In this document: in pieces, positions 1 to 6,169 of the stretch
How the letters are laid out: the number at the start of each line of letters is the position of its first letter
Numbering within the stretch: the stretch's first letter is position 1
Origin: an uncultured Saprospiraceae bacterium
Lineage (GTDB): Bacteria; Bacteroidota; Bacteroidia; Chitinophagales; Saprospiraceae
NCBI GenBank assembly: GCA_937930625.1
Contig: CALHBW010000265.1
Span: forward strand, 1 to 6,468
DNA: 6,468 nt
Direction: 5' to 3'
Notes under the pieces: model-generated
The model's database searches: none
Seen by the model: only the letters and a program-made list of their open reading frames with translations
Told to the model about the DNA's origin: nothing
Made by a program: the position numbers and the translations under genes

Positions 1-16
1 AAAATGAAATTCCCCG

Positions 17-81
17 CTTTCCAAAGGCGCGTAGCGTCGGCACTCTTACGCGATGGTGTCGACGCTACGCGCCTTTGAAGG
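17..81. repeat. GC-rich perfect hairpin (inverted repeat)
   Basis: Bases 23-39 are the exact reverse complement of 60-76, giving a 17-bp perfect stem that is much more GC-rich than its surroundings. As RNA the stem can extend inward by about five pairs, including G-U pairs (40-44 with 55-59), leaving a loop of about 10 nt. It lies in non-coding DNA downstream of the phosphatase gene and could act as a two-way terminator or be a copy of a dispersed palindromic repeat family. There is no strong T-run directly after either arm, which argues against a simple intrinsic terminator. Confidence 0.85.
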
Positions 82-107
82 TAGAGGCTTAGTCCACGTT
101 ACAAATA

Positions 108-129
108 GGGTCGGTGCTATGCACCTTTT
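108..129. repeat. Diverged partial copy of the upstream hairpin arm
   Basis: Bases 110-128 match 58-76 at 15 of 19 positions by eye, and all four differences are transitions. The changed sequence forms its own small stem, GGTGC (113-117) with GCACC (121-125), followed by TTTT. It looks like a decayed second copy of the same repeat family. Nearby ACAAAT (102-107) and ATTTGT (141-146) can also pair, so the region has alternative folds. Confidence 0.55.
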
Positions 130-158
130 CGTTACCACCGATTTGTGATACACTCAAT

Positions 159-203
159 AAAAATGATTGTGTGATTGAAAAAATTACAATCATACAATCA
201 ATT
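159..203 (-). terminator. AT-rich hairpin terminator after the phoD-like gene
   Basis: Read on the minus strand, the stop codon of the phosphatase gene is followed at once by a hairpin. Its first arm holds two exact 8-nt units (plus-strand TACAATCA at 185-192 and 193-200). The second arm is the inverted pair of units at 164-177, with a short A/T loop between. A run of five T follows on the minus strand (plus-strand AAAAA ending at 163). Hairpin, U-run and position fit a rho-independent terminator, although the stem is AT-rich and would be weak. Confidence 0.6.
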
Positions 204-2138
204 CTACTCCTTCACCAACTTTCTCACCACACCGCCATGCTCTGTATTTAAATGTAAGAAATACATACCTGTTACCAAGTCACCTGCGGCAAACCTGAAG
301 TCATAATTTCCGGCAATTTGACGGTCATTATAGAGCGTTTTTACCAATTTGCCAGTCGCATCGTATAGCGCGATATGCACCTGTTGTGTTTGCGCGAGCG
401 CGTAATTCAAGGTCACAAAATCGCGATAAGGATTCGGGTAAACACTAAGCAGTAAAATATCCTCATTCGGTGTGGTAGTGGAAATCGTCATATCTGCCGT
501 TGGGTCGGGAGCAGGGATTTCTTGTGTAGTTTTTGGTGGTGCGGGGACGTCAGTAGGGTTGAGGTAATTTTCATTTACATTGGTATAAAAACCCGTAAAA
601 AAGGATTCCGGCGAATCGGGCGTAGTCATACCATTATCCAAATAATAATAATCCATTTGTGCTTTTTCAGCCGTCAAATCCAAAATGATATAACCATGAT
701 GGACAACCTCAATATGCTTGTTGTGTGGATTATATCCCGGAAAAATGCTTGCTAAAAGAGAAGCGACTCCTGCACCGAGAAGTTCGTCATAATTATCGGA
801 ACTAATACTTGGTGTCACGGCTTCCACAGCAATGGATCCCATACCACTTTCGGCATTATACACGAGCGTATCGCGTGGCGCAGTACTAATATCAAAACTC
901 AATGAAATGTGTACATCTCCCGTTACAAATACGGTATTATCAATGTCATTATCTGCTATGTGATTGATAACCTCTTCGCGCTTGGTCGGATACCCATACC
1001 AAGTGTCAAGAAAAAGATGCCTTGCGCCGTCGAAGAATGTAGCGTCAAGTTCCTGTACAAATAACTGTGCAAAAACAATCTGATTACCTACGACTTTCCA
1101 AGTAGCTGTGGAGTTAGAAAGCCCATCTTTAAACCACTGCATTTGCTCCGGTCCGAGCAGGTAGCGGTCAGGGTCGGTGAGCGTAGGGTCTTCCAGTGTA
1201 TCGACCTGTTGGGTGCGTCCTTCATGGCGTGTATCGAGCATGATGACATCTGCCATATTTCCATAAGAAAAGCTGCGATAAACTGTCTGCGTAGCATTAT
1301 CACGAATGGGAACCCATTCAAAAAGTGCTTGTGTAGCGGCATTTTTGCGGTCTGCATAATCACCTTCGTTTGGAGTGTGGTTATTGGCACCATTTAGCCA
1401 TGCGTCATTAGCAACTTCGTGGTCATCCCAAATCAAAATAAACGGATGCTGCTGCATCGCACGGCGCAAATCCGCATCCAATCTATAATAAGAATATCGA
1501 ATACGATAATCGCTCAATTCCAGTATTTCGTGGTCGGGTTGGTGTCCGCGTCCCACTTCTTCGGTGTAGCCGTAGCCACCTGTATGGTATTCGTAAATAA
1601 AGTCGCCGAGATGCAACACAGCGTCAATATCATTGCGCTCTGCCAATCGCCCGAAAGCACTGAAATAACCGGATTGATAATTATTGCAAGAGACCACACC
1701 AAATTTCAAATGCTCACTCGCGCCATCAGGTGCAGTACGTGTACGACCTGTAATCGACGTACCATCCAATGCCGAAAAACGATAATAATAAGTTGTAGCG
1801 GCGTCCAATCCCACTACGTCAAGTTTGACGGTATAGTCGCGGTCGGCGTCTGTGGTAAACATGCCCGAAGCAATGACATCAGCAAAGGCTGTATCGGTTG
1901 CCATTTCCCAATTGACATCAATTGGTTCGTCTGCGGTAGGTGTTACGCGCGTCCAAATCACAACGGCATCAGCAAGCGGATCGCCAGAAGCTACACCATG
2001 ATAAAATGGCTCTAAAATCGGATTGAAAGGGAGAGATTCGTCGGCTGCTCTACTGTTCAGATGAAGATTAACATCTTGAGCAAAACCGTTAGAAATTATA
2101 AATAATAATAATATAGTAAGGATATGTAAATTTTTCAT
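204..2138 (-). CDS. phoD: Secreted PhoD-family alkaline phosphatase/phosphodiesterase with T9SS sorting domain
   Basis: This gene encodes a PhoD-family metallophosphoesterase, which releases phosphate from phosphomonoesters or diesters outside the cell; characterised members use iron and calcium. The protein is 644 residues. Residues 1-20 are a Sec-type signal peptide ending GFA before Gln21, with no twin-arginine motif, unlike Bacillus PhoD. Residues about 46-135 match the N-terminal PhoD domain (FYHGVASGDP, VIWTRVTP). The catalytic domain spans about 146-500, with VVSCNNY (Cys151), HLGDFIYEY (Asp179, Tyr182), WDDHEVANDAW (237-247), DTRHEGR and GDVHIS (Asp408, His410). After a Pro/Thr-rich linker, residues 563-644 form a type A T9SS sorting domain (YPNP motif, LYDATGKLVK, GMYFLHL), so the product is probably released or anchored at the surface. 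The frame stays open to an upstream ATG at 2258, but those 40 extra residues only translate a TTTTCATT-type repeat and precede the signal peptide, so I start at 2138. Exact substrate is unknown. Confidence 0.92.
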   Translation of the reverse strand: MKNLHILTILLLFIISNGFAQDVNLHLNSRAADESLPFNPILEPFYHGVASGDPLADAVVIWTRVTPTADEPIDVNWEMATDTAFADVIASGMFTTDADRDYTVKLDVVGLDAATTYYYRFSALDGTSITGRTRTAPDGASEHLKFGVVSCNNYQSGYFSAFGRLAERNDIDAVLHLGDFIYEYHTGGYGYTEEVGRGHQPDHEILELSDYRIRYSYYRLDADLRRAMQQHPFILIWDDHEVANDAWLNGANNHTPNEGDYADRKNAATQALFEWVPIRDNATQTVYRSFSYGNMADVIMLDTRHEGRTQQVDTLEDPTLTDPDRYLLGPEQMQWFKDGLSNSTATWKVVGNQIVFAQLFVQELDATFFDGARHLFLDTWYGYPTKREEVINHIADNDIDNTVFVTGDVHISLSFDISTAPRDTLVYNAESGMGSIAVEAVTPSISSDNYDELLGAGVASLLASIFPGYNPHNKHIEVVHHGYIILDLTAEKAQMDYYYLDNGMTTPDSPESFFTGFYTNVNENYLNPTDVPAPPKTTQEIPAPDPTADMTISTTTPNEDILLLSVYPNPYRDFVTLNYALAQTQQVHIALYDATGKLVKTLYNDRQIAGNYDFRFAAGDLVTGMYFLHLNTEHGGVVRKLVKE

Positions 2139-2153
2139 TCCCAAATATAAGGG

Positions 2154-2362
2154 CAATGAAAATGAAAATGAAAAATTCAGAATGAAAATTACAATGAAAA
2201 TAGCAATGAAAATGAAAAAGGCAATGAAAATGAAAAGGGCGTGTGACACCGGATTCAAAATTTATCAAAACCCGTATTATTTGCTCAATCTGTGTCCTAT
2301 TGCATTTTCATTGAATTTTTCATTGTCATTGTAATTGTAATTTTCATTGCTATTTTCATTCA
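2154..2362. repeat. AATGAAAAT tandem-unit inverted repeat
   Basis: From 2154 to about 2240 the plus strand is a chain of degenerate AATGAAAAT units spaced in multiples of about 6 nt (AATGAAAATTAC, AATGAAAATAGC and longer variants). From about 2301 to 2362 the same word recurs in reverse complement (CATTTTCATTG, TTTTCATTGC and similar). The two arms flank about 60 bp of ordinary sequence. The block fills the gap between the paralog gene ending at 2366 and the phosphatase start at 2138, and it would be transcribed as part of the phosphatase leader. On the minus strand the 6-nt period holds no stop, which creates a false upstream extension of the phosphatase reading frame. Confidence 0.8.
2256..2288 (-). 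promoter_or_regulatory. Possible promoter of the phosphatase gene
   Basis: On the minus strand, TTG (2288-2286) is followed after 21-22 nt by TAAATTTTG (2264-2256), close to the Bacteroidota pattern TTG, about 19 nt, TAnnTTTG. It sits in the spacer between the two AATGAAAAT arms and would give a leader of about 110 nt. The match is imperfect and the DNA is AT-rich, so chance is a real alternative. Confidence 0.3.
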
Positions 2363-2365
2363 GTT

Positions 2366-3244
2366 CTACCAACCGCCTTGAGCGTGTTTGCGTCGCTTTT
2401 CCCAAGTAAGACGTGTTTCCTCTCGTTCTATACGTCTGAGTTCTCTTTCTACGGTAGTCATTCCATTATGCAAAATATATTTCATATTGACGGCAATGGA
2501 GTGTAAGTTGGTGAAGTCGGTATTGGTAGAGAAATTGTGGCGAAGCCCCGCCCCATAACGTGCCTCTAAGCCCAACTCTATTCTGTTAAAATATGTAATC
2601 CCCAAACCTGCTTGTGCAAATACGCGAGTAGATACCCCGTTTGTAACGTCTGTATAATCACTAATGTGGGTCGCATCACGGAAATTACCTTGTCTCCCCG
2701 GTTCGAGTCTTGAATTATGACCTCTTATTGATACATAATTGCCAAATTGATACCCCACATTAGAGCCTATACCGCCGTATAAATTCCATGATTTTTGGTT
2801 GAAAAAGCCAAATAAAGGTACCTTCCTCAATAGAACTGCTTCCGCACCTATCTCATTTCCATAAAGGATAATATTCAGATCAGAGTAGCCGTAATTATCA
2901 TTGTCATATAGATAGACGGCATCCATTCTATTGAAGATGAATACGCCGGAAGTGTGTAGTTCGACGTTCTTCCATCGTGATGGCTCAAAAACCAATGATA
3001 AACGAACATTCGGATTATCACAAGCACTTGAGTACTGACTGGAATTTGACAAATCAAAGAACGACTCCAAATCTTGGGAGAGTCTGCCGTTGGTTTTCTT
3101 TGCTATGGTTTCGGCAGAAAGTCCGGGCAACATATCCCAATCCTGACCGAGTGAAATACCAAATTTTTTGATGTTCATTTGGGCGTCTGCCTGAAATACG
3201 AAGGCAAATGTGCATAAAGCCGCTAATAAGAATGTTTTTTTCAT
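2366..3244 (-). CDS. Exported protein of unknown function, probable outer-membrane barrel (paralog of the gene at 3383-4255)
   Basis: I do not recognise a named family. The 292-residue product begins with a clear signal peptide ending ADA before Gln22. The mature part has repeated short alternating hydrophobic stretches rich in Gly and aromatics (WKNVELHTSGVFIF at 91-104, LYGGIGSNVGYQFGNY at 155-170, TRVFAQAGLGITYF at 206-219, LGLEARYGAGLRH at 224-236). This fits transmembrane beta-strands of an outer-membrane barrel and resembles porin-like or OmpA-like barrels in style only. The C-terminus from about 263 is different: a highly charged helical tail (ERELRRIEREE) ending in Trp, probably outside the barrel. 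An ungapped comparison of residues 1-170 with the neighbouring paralog gives about 105 identities, near 62 percent. The stop codon lies next to the AATGAAAAT repeat block. The 138-bp gap upstream contains another inverted repeat, so the two paralogs may be transcribed separately. The ligand or role is unknown. Confidence 0.85.
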   Translation of the reverse strand: MKKTFLLAALCTFAFVFQADAQMNIKKFGISLGQDWDMLPGLSAETIAKKTNGRLSQDLESFFDLSNSSQYSSACDNPNVRLSLVFEPSRWKNVELHTSGVFIFNRMDAVYLYDNDNYGYSDLNIILYGNEIGAEAVLLRKVPLFGFFNQKSWNLYGGIGSNVGYQFGNYVSIRGHNSRLEPGRQGNFRDATHISDYTDVTNGVSTRVFAQAGLGITYFNRIELGLEARYGAGLRHNFSTNTDFTNLHSIAVNMKYILHNGMTTVERELRRIEREETRLTWEKRRKHAQGGW

Positions 3245-3301
3245 AAAAGATATAGTTTTTATATGATTAAAAAGGAATTTTGACGTAACATTATATGATA
3301 A

Positions 3302-3352
3302 ACGGCGAACAACTAATCGTAAATCAATTGTTCGACATTAGTTATTCGCCGT
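3302..3352 (-). repeat. Inverted repeat between the tandem paralogs, possible terminator
   Basis: Bases 3302-3317 and 3337-3352 are inverted copies of 16 bp with one mismatch (GGCGAAYAACTAAT core), separated by a 19-nt loop. The loop holds a further partial inverted copy of the GAACAA word (CAATTGTTCG, 3325-3334), so a second fold is possible. It lies 30 bp past the stop of the upstream paralog, where a terminator is expected, but no T-run follows it on the minus strand. Confidence 0.7.
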
Positions 3353-3382
3353 CAAGCCAAAGGCATCTGTTGATGGTTTTGA

Positions 3383-4255
3383 TTACCAACCATCGCAACG
3401 CTTGAGTTCACCCCAAGTACAACGCGCTCTTTCGGCTCTTTCTATGCGTTTGAGTTGTCTTTCGGCTTTGGATAGTCTATTGCCTAAGACATATTTAAGG
3501 TTGAAAGCAGTGGAGTGTAAGTTGGTAAAATCGGTATCCGTTCCAAAGTAGTGGCGAAGCCCCGCCCCATAGCGAAACTCAAAACCTAATTCTACTCTTC
3601 TGAAAAATGTAATGCCCAGACCGGCTTGTGCAAATACACGAGTGGATATACCGTCATTAATATTGTCATAGGTGTTGGCGTATTCGGTTTCCCAATTAGT
3701 TCTGTCTCTGTCGGGGCGCGTACTTGTATAGGAACTTAATGACATATAATTACCGAATTGATAACCGATATTGGAGCCAATACCGCCGTATAGATTCAGA
3801 AACTGCCTGTCGAGAAAGCCAAAGACCGGTACTCGCTTCAGCAAAACAGCCTCCGCGTCTATTTCACTACCATGTAGTGTAAAGTTTAAATTGGAGCTAG
3901 TATTATCACTATAATCATAAAAATGAACACCATCTCTTCTATCAAATATAAATACGCCCGATGTATGTAGTTCTACATTTTTCCATCGCTGTGGTTCGAG
4001 TACCAAAGACAAGCGGAAATTTCTGTTTTCGCAAAAACCCGAAGATTGGTAAGAGTTTGCGGAGTTCAATAAGGGCTGAACATCTTGTGCAGTCGTTATA
4101 TTTGTTTTCCTCAACAGCATGTCTGTGGAAAGCCCTGGCAACATGTCCCAATCGTTTCCAATCGAAACACCAAATTTTTTAACCTTTAGTTGGGCATCTG
4201 CCTGAAAACTGAAAGCAAAGGTGCATAAAACTATTAGTAAGAGTAATTTTTTCAT
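3383..4255 (-). CDS. Exported protein of unknown function, probable outer-membrane barrel (paralog of the gene at 2366-3244)
   Basis: This is the upstream member of a tandem duplicated pair. The 290-residue product has a signal peptide ending ADA before Gln22, with CTFAF and FQADAQ shared with its neighbour. It keeps the same blocks: DWDMLPGLS (35-43), RLSLV, WKNVELHTSGVFIF (91-104), EAVLL, LYGGIGSNIGYQFGNY (155-170), STRVFAQAGLGIT (204-216) and TDFTNLHS. Regions 44-80, 111-130 and about 172-200 differ strongly between the copies and are the likely surface loops. The tail from about 260 is charged and helical (AERQLKRIERAERAR), holds two Cys and again ends in GW. Pairs of short strands with Gly and aromatic residues suggest a beta-barrel at the outer membrane, but no catalytic motif or named family is recognised. 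The start is the only ATG that keeps the whole signal peptide. It is transcribed away from the PARP gene from the shared 394-bp region. Confidence 0.85.
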   Translation of the reverse strand: MKKLLLLIVLCTFAFSFQADAQLKVKKFGVSIGNDWDMLPGLSTDMLLRKTNITTAQDVQPLLNSANSYQSSGFCENRNFRLSLVLEPQRWKNVELHTSGVFIFDRRDGVHFYDYSDNTSSNLNFTLHGSEIDAEAVLLKRVPVFGFLDRQFLNLYGGIGSNIGYQFGNYMSLSSYTSTRPDRDRTNWETEYANTYDNINDGISTRVFAQAGLGITFFRRVELGFEFRYGAGLRHYFGTDTDFTNLHSTAFNLKYVLGNRLSKAERQLKRIERAERARCTWGELKRCDGW

Positions 4256-4540
4256 AGGTGATATATTTATATATTTATAAAAAAGTAATTATTAAAGGAT
4301 TTTAATATTTACTAAACGTTAAGTTAAGATAAAATGTTGGCTTGCTAATGTTAAATATGCCATTTTAACTATTGTTAAAATTTATTTTCGTAAAAAATAG
4401 TTTTGCAATTTGTATGTTTTCTAAAATTTTGAACGTGTTTGGGCGTTCGGGTGGGACATGTAGCGTGTATGATGACAGAAAATGCGCGGTGAGTTATTTT
4501 TACAAAATGTAATCAAAATAGTTATTTTATAAATTATTTT

Positions 4541-4589
4541 CACTTTTTTGATAAAATTTCATTCAAAAACTTGCACAAATGAAAAAGTG
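4541..4589. promoter_or_regulatory. Inverted repeat straddling the PARP promoter candidate
   Basis: CACTTTTT at 4541-4548 is the exact inverted copy of AAAAAGTG at 4582-4589. A nested TTTCAT/ATGAAA pair (4557-4562 with 4579-4584) adds to the symmetry. One arm lies upstream of the predicted -33 element and the other lies between the -33 and -7 elements, a reasonable place for an operator. The AT-rich composition makes a chance match likely. Confidence 0.3.
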
Positions 4590-4601
4590 TAACTAATTTA
4601 G
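4571..4601 (+). promoter_or_regulatory. Probable promoter of the PARP gene
   Basis: TTG (4571-4573), a 20-nt spacer and TAATTTAG (4594-4601) match the Bacteroidota promoter pattern with one mismatch in the -7 element. Transcription would start near 4608, leaving a leader of about 40 nt before the ATG at 4650. No Shine-Dalgarno sequence is visible, which is usual for this phylum. Confidence 0.45.
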
Positions 4602-4649
4602 CGACAGAAACGAAAACAAATAAATGACACCTTATAAAATTTTCATACT

Positions 4650-6026
4650 ATGCTAAATTTAATCCAACAAATTTTTACGGGCACCACACCTACTCAAATT
4701 TTACAATCGGCACCAAAGGCTGCGGTTAGCCAATTGCCACAAAAAAAACCTGCCCTTACACCTGCTCCCGACACAGAAACAGAAACGCCCGTTGAGGCTA
4801 CGCGCATCGCCAAATTGATTATGGTGACATCTGCCAATAACAACAAATTCTATGAGATGCGTGACAATAAAGACGGTACATTCACCGCAACTTACGGGCG
4901 CGTAGGCAGCGCGGGCGTAGAACGTACCTATAATGTAACACAATGGAACAGCAAATACAACGAAAAAATCAGAAAAGGCTATAAAGACCAAACAAGCCTT
5001 TTTGCAAATGTCGTAAACGAAGAAACACAACACCTTGAAATAGAGGATAGTACAGTAGAAGCATTGATACAAGAACTAATGAAAGCTGCCCAAAAATCTA
5101 TCAGCTATAATTATATGGTTTCTGCCGAAGAGGTGACGCGCCAACAAGTAGAAGCAGCGCAAAAGCTACTGGATGACCTCGTATCAAGGGTCAAAAAAGG
5201 TATGAGAATCGCCAATTTCAATGATAAATTATTGGAACTCTACCAAGTTATCCCACGTCGTATGACGCACGTAAAAGACCATCTTGCTACCAAGCCAAAG
5301 AACGACAAAGACCGTGAAACCATTCGCGAAATGCTCGCTAAAGAACAAGAAACACTTGACGTAATGCGCGGACAAGTCGAAATCAACGAGCAACAAAAAG
5401 AAGAAAATAAACCCAATACGCCACAGGAAAAAATGACCTTACTGGATGCTATGGGCATTCAAATAGAACCTGTTGAAGATGCAGCATTGACCAAAATGAT
5501 CAAGCGCATGATGGGAACTGACAAGAAAATATTCAAACGCGCCTATAAAATCATTAATTTGCGTACACAAAAGGATTTTGACCAACATCTCGTTACTACG
5601 AAAAACAAAAAAACGGAACTTTTCTGGCATGGAAGCCGCAATGAAAATTGGTTGTCGATTATGAAAGCGGGCTTGGTTTTGCGTCCTGCTAATGCGGTCA
5701 TCAACGGTAAGATGTTTGGTTACGGATTATACTTTGCAGATAAATTTCAGAAATCGCTCAATTACACTTCGCACAGAGGCGCGTATTGGACAGGCGGCAA
5801 TTCGAAAAAGGCATTTCTCGCATTATATGATGTACACGTAGGCAAGCAACTCAAAATCAAAAACCACGCTTCATGGTGCTACGAACTCTCAGAGGAAAAT
5901 CTCAAAAAACGCGGCAAAGACTATGATTCATTATTCGCAAAAGGTGGTGCTGACCTTATCAATAACGAGTATATCGTTTATAACTCAGCGCAATCTACGA
6001 TTCGCTATCTTATTGAGGTGTGTTGA
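4650..6026 (+). CDS. Bacterial poly(ADP-ribose) polymerase with WGR, regulatory helical and catalytic domains (PARP2/3-like)
   Basis: The 458-residue product should transfer ADP-ribose from NAD+ to protein or nucleic acid targets, probably when bound to damaged DNA. Residues 1-50 are a Pro/Ala/Thr/Lys-rich disordered tail, as in PARP2. Residues about 55-130 form a WGR domain, whose signature reads TYGRVG (Tyr82-Gly83-Arg84), with Tyr replacing Trp. Residues about 134-315 match the helical regulatory domain (RQQVEAAQKLLDDL, NDKLLELYQVIPRRM, EMLAKEQETLDVM). Residues about 320-458 are the ART domain with the full H-Y-E triad: His327 in FWHGSR, Tyr361 in GYGLYFAD and Glu440 in NNEYIVY. Ser369 and Tyr372 in QKSLNY match the nicotinamide-pocket residues. 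Glu at the third position is typical of polymer-forming PARPs. It is slightly shorter than PARP3 and has no BRCT domain or zinc fingers. No export signal is present, so it is cytoplasmic. The first ATG is used; the next Met (58) would cut the WGR domain. A small gene follows after 143 bp. Confidence 0.93.
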   Translation: MLNLIQQIFTGTTPTQILQSAPKAAVSQLPQKKPALTPAPDTETETPVEATRIAKLIMVTSANNNKFYEMRDNKDGTFTATYGRVGSAGVERTYNVTQWNSKYNEKIRKGYKDQTSLFANVVNEETQHLEIEDSTVEALIQELMKAAQKSISYNYMVSAEEVTRQQVEAAQKLLDDLVSRVKKGMRIANFNDKLLELYQVIPRRMTHVKDHLATKPKNDKDRETIREMLAKEQETLDVMRGQVEINEQQKEENKPNTPQEKMTLLDAMGIQIEPVEDAALTKMIKRMMGTDKKIFKRAYKIINLRTQKDFDQHLVTTKNKKTELFWHGSRNENWLSIMKAGLVLRPANAVINGKMFGYGLYFADKFQKSLNYTSHRGAYWTGGNSKKAFLALYDVHVGKQLKIKNHASWCYELSEENLKKRGKDYDSLFAKGGADLINNEYIVYNSAQSTIRYLIEVC

Positions 6027-6129
6027 TGTGTTGACGTGCTGACGTGCTGATGTATTTTAGATTTTTATAAAATTTAAACGAACTCATACGATAATACGTC
6101 AGCACATCAGTACACTCACACATCAGCAC
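6020..6129. repeat. 8-nt-unit inverted repeat spanning the PARP stop codon and the gap after it
   Basis: Four GTGYTGAY units run head to tail at 6020-6051, the first covering the last codon bases and the TGA stop of the PARP gene. Across an AT-rich spacer (6055-6095), four reverse-complement units (RTCAGYAC type) follow at 6098-6129; the third is degenerate. The arms pair over about 35 nt, and most mismatches are transitions that allow G-U pairs in RNA. It may terminate or attenuate transcription between the two genes. No T-run follows the second arm. Confidence 0.8.
6031..6060 (+). promoter_or_regulatory. Possible promoter of the 98-residue gene inside the repeat
   Basis: TTG (6031-6033), 19 nt and TATTTTAG (6053-6060) fit the Bacteroidota pattern with one mismatch, the same TTAG deviation as the PARP promoter candidate. 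It would give a leader of about 100 nt containing the second repeat arm. The TTG belongs to the repeat unit, so the match could be accidental. Confidence 0.3.
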
Positions 6130-6169
6130 ATGAATACATTTACTAATTATAAAATTACAACATTACATT

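Larger units (their letters stand above)
4256..4649. other. AT-rich divergent intergenic region
   Basis: These 394 bp separate the minus-strand envelope genes from the plus-strand PARP gene and hold no convincing reading frame. Most is very AT-rich, apart from a GC-richer island at about 4431-4496, where GAACG (4431-4435) and CGTTC (4444-4448) form a small hairpin. A weak plus-strand promoter-like pair lies just before it (TTG at 4403-4405, AAATTTTG at 4424-4431, spacing 18), so a short leader or small RNA is possible but unsupported. A better promoter candidate for the PARP gene is at 4571-4601. I found no good promoter match for the minus-strand gene. Confidence 0.6.

Noticed and set aside
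1419..2015. Plus-strand frame of 198 residues opposite the phosphatase gene.
   Set aside because: It lies wholly antisense to a well-supported conserved gene, has no recognisable domain and has a Cys/Ile-rich composition typical of a shadow frame.
2139..2258. Upstream ATG at 2258 extending the phosphatase frame by 40 residues.
   Set aside because: The extension is translated repeat (Phe/Ile-rich) and lies before a normal signal peptide that starts at 2138; the frame is open only because the 6-nt repeat contains no stop.
2154..2362. CRISPR-like array, because short words repeat many times.
   Set aside because: Units are 6-12 nt with no unique spacers of constant length, and they occur in inverted orientation; no cas gene is nearby.
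4431..4496. Small RNA or riboswitch in the GC-richer island before the PARP gene.
   Set aside because: Only one 5-bp hairpin and a weak promoter match are visible; no known RNA family is recognised.
4701..5072. Minus-strand frame of 123 residues opposite the PARP gene.
   Set aside because: It is antisense to the N-terminal tail and WGR domain and has Phe/Cys-rich shadow composition with no family resemblance.
6020..6129. Insertion-sequence ends or an attachment site.
   Set aside because: The arms enclose only about 40 bp of AT-rich spacer with no transposase, and no target duplication is visible.
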